Origin: Petunia secreta | Lineage: Eukaryota > Streptophyta > Magnoliopsida > Solanales > Solanaceae | Reading direction: 5' to 3' | DNA: 64,000 bases | NCBI GenBank assembly: GCA_029990175.1 | Contig: JARKIP010000017.1 | Coordinates: 31,049,001 to 31,113,000, forward strand | In this document: piece after piece, positions 45,378 through 56,255 of the stretch | Layout of the letters: every line of letters starts with the position of its first letter | Position numbering within the stretch: position 1 is the stretch's first letter | Notes under the pieces: model-generated | What the model was told of the DNA's origin: nothing | Databases searched by the model: none | The model's input: only the letters and a program-made list of their open reading frames with translations | Translations under genes and position numbers: made by a program

Positions 45378-46187
45378 TGTTAGCTTGGATAAGCTTGGAG
45401 TTTTGACTGATGACTGAGGAACGGATTCAAAGGACCTGTTCCTTTGAATCACTGCAGCAGAATAGATAATTCATGCAAAATCGTTTAAGTTGATATTATT
45501 ATTTATCCTAAAACTGACGTATATCTTGATAATTATGCAGGTCTAAACGGATACGAAAAGATTGCATAACTAAGGGATAAAGGATAGAAGATTCGAATTC
45601 TAGAAAGAAGAATCCAATTAGGACTCAAAGTCATGGAAGCTTTGGAGTTCTAATTGCTCAAGACTTCTTGGCTGCTGGAGCTATAAAACGTGGAGCATAT
45701 CAGCCATAGAAGTGTGCACAAATACAGAGAGCATCGAGCAAAAGCTGAGAAGCGTTATTAGCTTATTTGTGTAATCAGTTAGCTACAGTAGAACTAAGTT
45801 AGAACCTGTTCCTTAGATTGAATCTTGTAAAAATTCAAGTCTTAGTTCAATTGTAGTAAGCGAAAATCGAGTTGTAAACTTTCTGGTTCAAGTCGTGGAC
45901 TTGACACAACTTCACTGATCGTGAGAAAGATCACTAAAGGATTAGAGTTAGTCCTAGGTTAGTAAGAGTGAGTCTTGTAACCAAGTGGGTCTTTTTACAT
46001 AGTGAAGTTGAAATCCTACTTGAGAAGTAGGTCGTGGTTTTTTGATCCCGAGTCAAGGGGTTTTTCCACGCTAATATCTGGTGTTCAATTACTTACAGTT
46101 TTAATTCAGCATATCGTAGAGTAAAGAAACACATTTTAAGGAACTGGTCCTTAAAACAGTAAAATGGTGTAATCGTGGGAAATATCA
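45378..46187 (+). repeat. 5' LTR of the Sirevirus-type element
   Basis: TGTTAGCTTGGATAAGC to AATATCA, 810 bp. TATAAAA at 45682-45688. Contains three copies of the quasi-palindrome discussed in the findings. Confidence 0.95.
45682..45688 (+). promoter_or_regulatory. TATA box of the Sirevirus-type LTR
   Basis: GGAGCTATAAAACGTGGAGC; transcription would start near 45,715. The second copy is at 54482-54488. Confidence 0.65.
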
Positions 46188-46189
46188 AT

Positions 46190-46201
46190 TGGTATCAGAG
46201 C
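46190..46201 (+). promoter_or_regulatory. Primer binding site (initiator tRNA-Met)
   Basis: TGGTATCAGAGC two bases after the LTR end, the standard plant copia primer site. Confidence 0.95.
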
Positions 46202-46236
46202 AGGTTATCCTTGAAAAGGCTAACACCTAGGATTAG

Positions 46237-48130
46237 ATGAGTACATCACGAGAGAACAGTGAGGGCCAGTCAATGGTTAGAGCACCTTATTTCAATGGGA
46301 AATACTATTTATGGTGGAAAGAGAGGATGCGTGATCACCTTCAAGCAGAAGACTATGAATTGTGGGATATAGTTACTGAAGGTCCCATGATCCCAATGAA
46401 GAAGGATGCTGAGGGAAAAGATGTTCCCAAAACCAGGAAGGAATGCAATGCTGAAGACATAAAGCAATGGGAAAAGAATGCAAAGGCAAGGAAGTGGCTG
46501 GTTGGTGGACTTAGTCCTAACGAATGCACTAGAATCAGAGGGTATGCCACTGCGAAGGAGATTTGGGATGCTCTACAAGTTGCACACGAAGGAACAAGTC
46601 AGGTAAAAAGGTCCAGAGGTACACTTCTTTATGCTGAATATGAAAGCTTTAAAATGAAAGAAGAAGAGTCAATCTCTGAAATGTATACTAGATTTAATGC
46701 CATTGCTTCTGAACTTATCTCTTTAGGAAGGGTTTTAACTGTGGAAGATAGAGTAGAAAATATTTTAACTAGGGTTCTTCTAGATTCTTGGGAGATTAAA
46801 GCTTGTGCTATCATATAAAGCAAAGATTTAACCACTCTATCCTTAGATGAGCTTATAGGTAATTTAAAGACTTATGAACTGAGGAAAAAGGTTAAAAACA
46901 TAGGAGCGCCAGTTAAAACTGAACCTAACCTAGCCTTGACTGCTGGTGATAAAATCATTGATGATACGGAACTGGTCCTTATCGCTAAAAGGTGTTCAGA
47001 AATATTTGATTAAGAAAAGGGCAATTAGTGGACAGGGTAGGTCTACTAACATGAAACAGGCTGGAGAATGCCACAAATGTGGAAGCTCGGAGCACTACAT
47101 CAGCAAATGTCCAATTATGGAAGGAGAATGGAGGAAGAGATTCATTGATGAAAGGAAGAAGGCTAGAGAACAGGTCCATAAGAAAAGTGGAAATCCCAAA
47201 GCAATGGTTGCAGGATGGCAAGACAGTGAAGACGAAATAACTGATAATGATCTGGATGAGGATCTTGCTCTAATGGCACTTGGAGATTCAGAAAATGAAG
47301 AAGATGCTGAGGTATTTGTTTCTAAACTCAAGGATGATGTAAAAAGCATGCCTAGAGAAAAATTGGTTAAAGTATTCCACATTGTGTTAAATGAATTTAA
47401 ATCTCTAAGGGATAGCAATCATCAAATGCATGATAAAATTGATTGTTTAGAAACAGAATGCAAAGAAGAAATAGTTAAAAATGATTTTCTGGAAAGGAAG
47501 ATTAGCATGCTTGAGGAACAGGTCCTCACACTTGAATCAACTGCTCAGGAATTAGAAAATATTAAAACAGTTGAAAAAGGTAAAGGTATTGCTAATTCTC
47601 ATCAGATCATTGCTGAAGAGAAACTGAAAGTCACAGTTGATGAACTGTGTAAAAAAGATGAAAAGATAAAATCTTTAGAAGAAGACTTAGTTAAAACAAA
47701 AATGGAACTAAGAAAAACTGTAGAATGGAACAAGTCTTCTGAAGCACTAGAATGGTTACAGAAAAATCATAGTAGTAACAGGAAAGGTATTGGATTCATG
47801 AAAGCACAGAGTTCATCCAAATGGAATCCAAAGAGTAAGTACTTATCATTTCCTGAAAACTGGCTATGCACTCATTGTGGGAACACTGGTCACCGGAAAG
47901 AAAATTGTCAATCTTTAAAAAGGGCTGCCCAGAGGAACAGGTCCTATAAACCCGTTCAAAATCCTGTGAAACAGAAGAATAGGTCCTATAAACCTGTTCA
48001 AAATTCTATAAAAAGGGAAAATGTTCACACAAAGAAACCATTACCATTCTGGGCTAGGAGAGATCTGATTCATCCTTTTCCAAAAGGAAAGGAACCCAAA
48101 CTAGTTTGGGTTCTTAAAATTAACCCCTAG
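46237..48130 (+). pseudogene. Sirevirus-type Gag
   Basis: ATG at 46237. APYFNGKYYLWWKERMRDHL and YELWDIVTEGPMIP are the copia gag N-terminal block; WLVGGLSPNECTRI and EMYTRFNAIASELISLGR the UBN2-like core. A TAA at 46816-46818 and a frame change near 46975 interrupt it. The second part has CHKCGSSEHYISKC (about 47069-47110), a long coiled coil (LEEQVLTLESTAQELENI), and a second knuckle CTHCGNTGHRKENC (about 47868-47909) near the C-terminus. Long coiled-coil gags with two knuckles are typical of Sireviruses. Confidence 0.9.
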
Positions 48131-48137
48131 TTTTCTT

Positions 48138-49835
48138 TTGCAGGCTAGAGTGAAGGAGATAAACCACAAATGGTACATGGACAGTGGTTGCTCAAGGCAC
48201 ATGACAGGGCATAAGGAACTGTTCCTTTCACTCTCAGCCTTCCAAGGAGGAAGTGTTTCCTTCGGTAATGGTAAGAAAAGGGAAATCATTGGAATTGGAA
48301 AGGTAGGTAGGTCTGATTCACACTGTATAGATAATGTATTTCTAGTAGATGGGCTGAAGCATTGCTTATTGAGCATATCTAAATTGTGTGACAAAGGTAA
48401 TAATGTTAATTTCTCATCTACTGGATGCACTGTGACTAACCAAACTTCTGGAGAGATTATTTTGCAGGGAAACAGGCATGGAAACATCTACAAAGTAGAC
48501 TTGCTGACATTATCTGACGGAAGCCTGAGCTGCTTAAGTGTGGTGCAAAATGATCCCCTCCTATGGCACAAAAGACTAGGACATGCTAGTCTTTCACAAT
48601 TGAACAAACTTGTGTCAAAGGACTTGGTGATAGGTCTTCCTAACATCAGGTTTAATGATGAAAAAGTATGTGAAGCATGTGCCAGGGGGAAGCAGGTAAA
48701 ATCCTCCTTCAAATCGAAGAAACAGGTAAGTACCACTAAACCTTTGGAACTGGTCAATATGGATTTATGTGGTCCAATGAGAACAATGAGTCGTGGAGGT
48801 AAGAAGTATGTTATGGTATTGGTGGATTATTACTCCAGATTTACATGGACTATATTTCTTGCATCTAAAGAAGAAGCATTTAATGCATTTTCAATTTTTG
48901 CTAAGAAAGCTCAAAGAACTCTAGATAATCATATTGTTGCCATTAGGTCAGATCATGGAACTGAATTTGAAAATCGTATGTTTTTCAATTTTTGTAATGA
49001 AAATGGCATTAATCATAATTTTTCTTCACCTAGAACTCCACAACAAAATGGTGTAGAGGAAAGGAAAAATAGGACTCTAGAAGAAATGGCAAGGACTATG
49101 TTAATATCTGGAAATCTTCCACAGAACTTTTGGGCTGAGGCTACTAATACTGCATGCTACATAATAAATAGATGTATGACAAGACCTCTAATAGAAAAGA
49201 CCCCATATGAATTGCTTAAAGGAAGAAAACCAAATATTTCTCATCTTAGGGCCTTTGGTTGCAAATGTTTCATACACAACAATGGGAAAGATGCCTTAGG
49301 AAAATTTGATCCTAGAAGTGATGAGGGAATATTTGTTGGTTATTCTTTAAATAGTAAATCTTATAGGGTGTTTAACAAGAAAACATTGAAAATTGAAGAA
49401 AGCATGCATGTTAAATTTGATGAAACTGACAGTCTCTCTCAAGAACAGGTACATGAGGATGAAGAAATTGGAATGCTAGAGTTTGAACTTAATCCACAAA
49501 TGCAGATTCTGGATATGAGAAGTGAACTGCAAGGAACTGTTCCTCAGGACAGAACTGAGAAGAGTAGCACTGAAACAGGGGGAACAAATGTTGGTTCCAC
49601 CTCACAAACTGGAAACGCTACTCTAGCAGGAACTGTTCCTCAGCAGAGGATTTCTGACAATGGATTGACACCCAAGCCTTTCAAGTATCAAGGGTCACAT
49701 CCTGTGGATCAAATAATCTCAGATAAGACTGCCGGAGTTCAAACTAGATCAGCAGTCAAGAATCACAATCTGTGTGCCTTTAGTGCTTTCTTATCTCTTG
49801 TTGAACCTAAAAACTTGATGAGGATGGCATGGTAA
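48138..49835 (+). pseudogene. Sirevirus-type protease and integrase
   Basis: Frame opens right after a TTTTCTTTTGCAG tract. Protease: WYMDSGCSRHMTG (D-S-G). Integrase: LLWHKRLGHASLSQLNKL, CEACARGKQ (zinc site), NMDLCGPMRTMSRGGKKYVM (first Asp), IRSDHGTEFENRMF (second Asp), PQQNGVEERKNRTLEEMART (Glu). Then KCFIHNNGKDALGKFDPRSD and GIFVGYSLNSKSYRVFN. The frame ends [12 protein letters not shown] because of a deletion that removed the start of RT. Confidence 0.92.
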
Positions 49836-50692
49836 CAAGAAACAAGGCCAGGCTAGTCGTTCAGGGATATAGTCAGGAGGAGGGCATCGACTATGATGAG
49901 ACTTTTGCTCCAGTTGCAAGACTGGAAGCAATAAGACTTCTTATAGCCTTTGCTACATACATGGAATTTACTCTACATCAAATGGATGTCAAGAGTGCAT
50001 TTCTGAATGGTTACTTGAAAGAAGAAGTGTATGTCAAGCAACCTCCAGGTTTGGAAAGTGAACAGTTCCCTAAATATGTGTACAAGTTGGACAAGGCCTT
50101 GTATGGGCTCAAGCAGGCACCAAGAGCATGGTATGAAAGACTATCAAAATTTCTACTCCAGCATGGATACAAGAGAGGTAAAATTGATAGTACATTGTTC
50201 TTAAAAGAAAAAGGTAAGCATCTCTTAATTGTTCAAATCTATGTAGATGATATAATCTTTGGTGCTACTTGTGAAAATTTAAGTAAGAAATTTGAAAACT
50301 TGATGGGGAGTGAATTTGAGATGAGCATGATGGGTGAACTCAATTTCTTTTTGGGTTTACAAATTAAGCAAACCTCAAATGGAACTATGATCCATCAACA
50401 AAAGTATGTTAAGGAATTACTTAAAAGATTTGATATGGATAATGCTAAGGAAATTGACACACCTATTGCCACTGCCACAAAATTGGATCTTGATGAACAT
50501 GGGATATCAGCTGATCAAAAATTGTATAGGGGTATGATAGGTTCTCTACTTTATCTAACTGCTAGTAGACCTGATATTGTGTTCAGTGTTGGTTTGTGTG
50601 CTAGGTTCCAATCAGATCCTAAGGAATCTCATTTGAAGGCTGTTAAAAGAATATTGAGGTATCTGAAAGGAATAGGTCCCTTGGGACTTTAG
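49817..50692 (+). pseudogene. Sirevirus-type reverse transcriptase, N-terminally deleted
   Basis: [20 protein letters not shown], then [38 protein letters not shown], and YVDD at 50239-50250 ([11 protein letters not shown]). The part of RT_Ty1 that normally precedes this (the W-x-L-V-P-x-P / IIGTKWVFRNK region, about 50 residues) is absent, and the frame differs from the integrase frame. The last codon before RNase H is a stop (50690-50692, GIGPLGL*). Confidence 0.92.
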
Positions 50693-51184
50693 TATCCCAA
50701 AGGTGGTAGTTTAAATCTTGTTGGATATACTGATGCTGACTATGCAGGTTTCCTTGTTGATAGAAAAAGTACCTTAGGTATGGCACATTTTCTTGGTGAG
50801 TGTTTGATTTCTTGGGGAACCAAGAAACAAAATTCAGTGGCACTTTCCACTGCTGAGGCTGAATATGTGGCAGCTGCTTCATGTTGTTCACAGTTGTTAT
50901 GGATCAAACAACAATTACAGGATTTTGGTGTTGATGTAGGAACTGTTCCTATTTATTGTGATAACACTAGTGCTATTAATATGACAAAGAATCCAGTGCA
51001 TCACAAAAGGACTAAATACATTGACATAAGACATCATTTCCTAAGAGACAATTATGAAAAAGGTTTGATCACCATAGCATTTTGTCCCACTGAAAAGCAA
51101 ATTGCTGACATTTTTACAAAAGCTCTAGGTAGAGATGATTTTAAAAGAAATAGATTGGAATTAGGGATGATTAAATTCACATAA
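50693..51184 (+). pseudogene. Sirevirus-type RNase H
   Basis: Continues after the stop at 50690-50692, where copia elements normally have Trp (TGG to TAG). LVGYTDADYAGFLVDRKST carries the first Asp; ALSTAEAEYVAAASCCSQLL the Glu; IYCDNTSAINMTKNPVHHKR the next Asp; ADIFTKALGRDDFKRNR the C-terminal end. Apart from the stop it is intact. Confidence 0.92.
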
Positions 51185-51782
51185 AATCATCAATGCTTTA
51201 CTTCATAATTGGCTAGAAAATTGCTCTTAAAATGAATTTTATTCAAGTCATTATGAATAATTCAGTCCAGCTTAATACTTAAATGTATACTCTTATGCCA
51301 TACATCTTATTTAGAGTTGCTAAAATTGAATGATGTTACCCTTATGCTCTTAGAATTTCAGATGATCAAAATATTGCAAATTGGAAGGACACTGAATTTT
51401 TGTGTTAAACTCAGGTATGTACTCGTTATTATTAAGTTAATTTAGAAGTATAAAGGCTATAGGTAACTTGTGATTAGGATAAATCCCACTAAGTTTCCTA
51501 TCCATATCCAAATTGCAAAAGAGTCCCATCGGAGGAACAATTCCCACTCTGAAAAGGTAATCTGGCAGCCCAACGGCTCTATTTCTCCGGGAGACTCCCA
51601 AGAGTCCATAACCATTGCATGTTCTGCTGAGGTAAGTTGATCGATTTCTACTCTAACTCCACTACCTAATTCACTCTATAAATACACTTCTTCTCCCCCA
51701 TTATTCTTTTACCTTGTTCATCAATTAAAATATCAAAATTTCAGAAAGAATAGTCAGTTATTTGTTAATTCGAATTGCCAGA
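51185..51782 (+). promoter_or_regulatory. Spacer before env-like ORF with TATA box and small intron-like segment
   Basis: No coding content. CTGAG|GTAAGT at 51632 and AAAATTTCAG ending at 51744 would bound a 113-base intron. TATAAATA at 51677-51684, followed by a CT-rich stretch and AT-rich leader, lies about 100 bases before the env-like start codon. Both are motif observations; no expression evidence is available. Confidence 0.5.
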
Positions 51783-53738
51783 ATGTCTCTTTCCTCTGAT
51801 AACTCCTCAACTGCACCTGTTGCTGAACAACCACAAAACCTCAATCCTTCCTCACCCATGGAAACCACTGACCTAAACCCTGAAATTCCTGAACCAATCC
51901 CAGAAATACCTGAACCTGAAATTCAGGGGGAAGGACCAGTTCCCACGACTGAATCAATTGCTGAGCAGGTTGAGAATTTATCACGTGCTATGGTGTTGTA
52001 TCAGTATCAGGTAAACTTCACCTACCCTTTGAATGTTGTAATAGACGATGAAGAAAAGGGAGAAGGGTCTGAGGCTGCTCTTGAGGGGGAACCTATTAAG
52101 AGGTCGGAAGCACCCATGCATGGGTCATCGGGGTCTCCAGAGGCTGCCTTTAGAGCACCCATGGAGGATGTGATAGATGTTGATGAGGCTATAAGTGATA
52201 GTGATAGGCCCTTGGTGGATTTGATCAACATTAGGAGTCTGAAAAGAAAATTGGCTAGGAAGGGACCCATTGATGACCATGTGACTGCTGAAATTGCTGC
52301 TAAGTTGAAGAAAATAGGTGATAGCTATAAGCCCGGAAATAAGAAGAAAGTTGAAAGTTCCTCCAAGGCAAAATGACATGTTCCTTCTGCCTCAACCCTT
52401 GCTTCTGGGGTTAGGAGGACAAGAAGTGCTGCTAAAGTTGCTGATGAACAACTAGCTGCTGCCTTGGAAAGGAGCAGAAAAGGGAAAGGAAAACAGGTAG
52501 TTGAAGAGAAAGAAGTGGAGGATATTGATCTTGCTGATTTTTCTGAGGATGATGAGATGGTAGATGCTAAGGAGGTTGTGACTCAGTCCAAGAAAAGAAA
52601 AGTTGCTGAGAGAAGGGTAACAAGAAGCTCGGCTAAAGCTGCAGAGAAGTCTGCTAGGAGGACCAGGTCCTCCAAGAGAGTTGTTGTTTTTGAAAGCTCT
52701 GCTAGTGACAGTGATGAGTCCTTTGCTGGAGAAGAGAGTGATAGTGAAGCTGAAGGTGATGAGTCTGTGCACTGTGTTCATGATGACATGTTGACCAGGA
52801 AGGTGTTGAAAGGTCGGGTAATGTCTAATGTGCAAGAAGAAGGAATGTTGTGGCTGTTGCAAAAACTGCATGCTCAGGGTTGGAGGGACATGGTCCTTAA
52901 GATCTCTGGTAAGTGTGCAAAGGGGATGGTGCAAGAGTTCTACAAGAACTGCTCCATCAAAAAAGATAGGATTACTACCTCTGTCAATGACAATGTGATT
53001 ATGTTTGATACAAGGGAACTTGGTGAGCTGCTGGGAATTCCTTTTACTGGGTATGACAGCTATGTCAAGAAGGTTTGGCCTGACTTGACCAACTTGCCTA
53101 CTGATCTGGAGATCACTAGGAAGTTTGCTGAGAATGAGAGGGAAGAGAAACCCAGGGCAGTGCAGAAGAGTGAGATGCACCCATAGCACCAAGTATTATT
53201 TGAGTTTGTGAACAAGATTGTGTTGCCAAGGCAGGAGAAAAGAGGAGTTGCCAATTTCATGGACCTGGTCCTTATGGAACTGTTGGACACTGAAAAGCAG
53301 ATCAATTGGCCTAGCTTTATGATCCACCTGATAAAAAGGGTGATTGCTGGGAAGGGAAAGCACTCATTGCCGTTTGGTTTCAGCCTCACTGATGTGTTTG
53401 CAAAGTTGAAGATTCCCTTGGAAGGGGTGGTGAAGGCTACAAAGAAGGAAAAATTAGGCTGTGCCACATTGATAAGCTGTGATTTGCCAGTTCAGGCTGA
53501 TCCTCCACAGGCTGGTGTTGGGAGGCAGCCATTGAACAACAAAGTGAGGGCACTTAGGCAACAGGTTGCTATTCAGGCTGCTGAGATAGCAAGGTTGGAA
53601 GAGGAGAAGAATTACTGGAAGGCAGAGGCCTCAAAGGCAAAGGAGACCAATGAGGGAATGCTCAAGTGTTTGAGTTGTTTAACAAGTCTCAGGGACCTGG
53701 TCCTTCCACATCCTGACCACCTTAGCCTTAGTCTTTAG
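51783..53738 (+). pseudogene. Env-like ORF of the Sirevirus-type element
   Basis: One frame of about 650 codons from MSLSSDNSSTAPVAEQ with two in-frame stops, TGA at 52374-52376 and TAG at 53184-53186. N-terminal third: Pro/Glu/Ser-rich and disordered. Middle: Lys/Arg and Asp/Glu/Ser-rich runs (KRKVAERRVTRSSAKAAEKS). From about 52,830: LLQKLHAQGWRDMVLKISGK, NVIMFDTRELGELLGIPF, which resembles the 'putative plant transposon protein' domain. C-terminus: a coiled coil (RALRQQVAIQAAEIARLEEE). No signal peptide or membrane segment is seen, so 'env-like' is positional. An earlier in-frame start exists at 51762. Confidence 0.75.
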
Positions 53739-54177
53739 CCATCTTTTGTCTAGTGGGATCTAGCATAGTCTAGTGCCTTAGCCTTTTTTCTTCTTTAGTC
53801 GTTGGATAATCATGTAGTACTTGCTTGTATCCCCTGATTTCAATGGTTGATTTAATGAATTGTCTTTGATGGCTAATATCATTGTTTTACAGTTGCTTTA
53901 ATTTGATTTATGTTTGCATTTTGAGTTGCCTCAATGGCCATGTGCTGATTAGTTCTCACACTTGAGTTATATTCTTGTATGCAACCTTTTCAATGATGCC
54001 AAAAGGGGGAAGAGTAAGTCTGATTTTGCATGAAGTTATATCTAATTGAAAATCTGTTCCTTAATGATAAATTAATTCTCCACTGATTGATTGTCGTTTT
54101 GAGCTTAAGTTGTACTTCAGGACATTAAGGATATGCAGCTATGCTTATGAATTTGTCATCATAAAAAAGGGGGAAAT
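53739..54177 (+). other. 3' UTR and purine tracts of the Sirevirus-type element
   Basis: CCAAAAGGGGGAAGAG at 54000-54014 and AAAAAAGGGGGAAAT at 54164-54177, the second directly before the 3' LTR. Duplicate purine tracts upstream of the LTR are typical of Sireviruses. Confidence 0.8.
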
Positions 54178-54987
54178 TGTTAGCTTGGATAAGCTTGGAG
54201 TTTTGACTGATGACTGAGGAACGGATTCAAAGGACCTGTTCCTTTGAATCACTGCAGCAGAATAGATAATTCATGCAAAATCGTTTAAGTTGATATTATT
54301 ATTTATCCTAAAACTGACGTATATCTTGATAATTATGCAGGTCTAAACGGATACGAAAAGATTGCATAACTAAGGGATAAAACATAGAAGATTCGGATTC
54401 TAGAAAGAAGAATCAAATTAGGACTCAAAGTCATGAAAGCTTTGGAGTTCTAATTGCTCAAGACTTCTTGGCTGCTGGAGCTATAAAACGTGGAGCATAT
54501 CAGCCATAGAAGTGTGCACAAATACAGAGAGCATCGAGCAAAAGCTGAGCAGAGTTATTAGCTTATTTGTGTAATCAGTTAGCTACAGTAGAACTAAGTT
54601 AGAACCTGTTCCTTAGATTGAATCTTGTAAAAGTTCAAGTCTTAGTTCAATTGTAGTAAGCAAAAATCGAGTTGTAAACTTTCTGGTTCAAGTCGTGGAC
54701 TTGACACAACTTCACTGATCGTGAGAAAGATCACTAAAGGATTAGAGTTAGTCCTAGGTTAGTAAGAGTGAGTCTTGTAACCAAGTGGGTCTTTTTACAT
54801 AGTGAAGTTGAAATCCTACTTGAGAAGTAGGTCGTGGTTTTTTGTTCCCGAGTCAAGGGGTTTTTCCACGCTAATATCTGGTGTTCAATTACTTATAGTT
54901 TTAATTCCGCATATCGTAGAGTAAAGAAACACATTTTAAGGAACTGGTCCTTAAAACAGTAAAATGGTGTAATCGTGGGGAATAATA
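54178..54987 (+). repeat. 3' LTR of the Sirevirus-type element
   Basis: 810 bp, co-linear with the 5' LTR (constant offset 8800). Ends AATAATA rather than AATATCA. Confidence 0.95.
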
Positions 54988-55540
54988 TGCAACATATTAT
55001 GTAATCTGAACTATGTCACGACCCGATTTTCCAAGTGGGATACGTAGGCAACCTATTCAAGGTTCGGTCGCATAAATACAAAAACTTCATTTTTCCCACA
55101 AAGCAAACACTGGGGCAGAATTTTTGAGGAACTCTCAAAAATTTCCAAAGGGCAGACATAGTTGACATTGGGGTAGAAATGTTTTAGGACCTCTCAAAAA
55201 TTTCAAAGTGCAAACTAGGGCAGAATTTTGAGGGCATGGAACGGCACAAAGGACGACCACTTTGGCTCTAGACAACGCGATTTGTGACTCAATGGGATAA
55301 AATATTTTATTTTCATTTTTCTTTCTTGAAAAAGTTTTTCAAAATCATTTACATTAAACGTTATTTCATGCATATCCCTATCAGCTCGGCCAAGACCCCG
55401 CGCTTGTGGACATTGAACGCGAAACAAGCCAAGAATGCACAAACCGAACCCCCCGTACAACTCACCAATCTTTCTTTGGATGCATGCACGAAAGATACCT
55501 AAATCAACAATGCACAACAAAGGTAATCTTCGACAGAGGT
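54988..55540 (+). other. 3' UTR of the Ogre-type element, unique part
   Basis: Begins with the TGCAA target duplication. Contains TGTCACGACCCGATTTTCC, GGGATACGTAGGCAACCTAT and GGTTCGGTCGC, phrases usual in the 3' region of Tat-lineage elements. No gene. Confidence 0.6.
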
Positions 55541-55544
55541 TTGC

Positions 55545-56255
55545 CATTTTCTAAATTAGCTAAGGGCATACAACCCGAGTGTCGATTGAGGGCACACAGC
55601 CCGATATCGATTTGTCTTTTTAAATTAGTTGAGGGCATACAATCCGAAGCGTCAATTGAGGGTACACAGCCCGATGTCGATTTGTCATTTTAAATTAGCT
55701 GAGGGCATACAACCCGATGCGTCGATTGAGGGTACACAGCCCGATATCGATTTGTCTTTTTAAATTAGCTGAGGGCATACAACCCGAAGCGTCGATTTAG
55801 GGTACACAGCTCGATATCGATTTATAATTTAAAATTAGCTGAGGGCATACAACCCGAAGCGTCGATTGAGGGTACACGCCCGATGTCAATTTTTTATTTT
55901 AAATTAGCTGAGGGCATACAACTCGAATCGTCGATTGAGGGTACACAGCCCGATATCGATTTGTCTTTTTAAATTAGCTGAGGGCATACAACCCGAAGCG
56001 TCGATTGAGGGTACACAACCCGATATCGATTTGTTATTTTAAATTAGCTGAGGGCACACAACCCGAAGCGTCGATTGAGGGTACACAGCCCGATATCGAT
56101 TTGTTATTTTAAGTTAGCTGAGGGCACACAACCCGAAGCATCGATTGAGGGTACGCAACCCAATATCGATTTGTCATTTTAAATTAGTGTAGGGCATACA
56201 ACCCGAGGCGTCGATTGAGGGTACACGGCCCGATAGAGATTTGCATTTTTAATTT
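55545..56255 (+). repeat. 70-bp minisatellite in the Ogre-type 3' UTR
   Basis: GAGGGCATACAACCCGA units start at 55562, 55631, 55701, 55771, 55841, 55910, 55980, 56050, 56120 and 56190: ten copies, spacing 69-70. Each unit has two related halves (GAGGGCATACAACCCGAAGC and GAGGGTACACAGCCCGATAT). Ogre-type elements often carry such variable arrays in this position. Confidence 0.95.

Larger units (their letters stand above)
45378..54987 (+). mobile_element. Sirevirus-type Ty1/copia retrotransposon nested in the Ogre-type element
   Basis: Two 810-bp LTRs (45378-46187 and 54178-54987) with no indel between them and about 15 substitutions by hand count, flanked by TGCAA (45373-45377 and 54988-54992). 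Primer site complementary to initiator tRNA-Met, coiled-coil gag with two CCHC knuckles, pol in copia order (protease, integrase, RT, RNase H), an env-like ORF after pol and more than one purine tract (54001-54013 and 54164-54176): the Sirevirus (SIRE1/Maximus) plan. Pol is broken by a deletion and a stop, env-like by two stops. Same orientation as its host. Confidence 0.93.

Noticed and set aside
51783..53738. Reading the ORF after pol as a true viral envelope gene
   Set aside because: No signal peptide, membrane helix or cysteine pattern; named env-like by position only.
55545..56255. CRISPR-like array because of regular direct repeats
   Set aside because: Repeats are head-to-tail without unique spacers and lie inside a plant retrotransposon 3' UTR.
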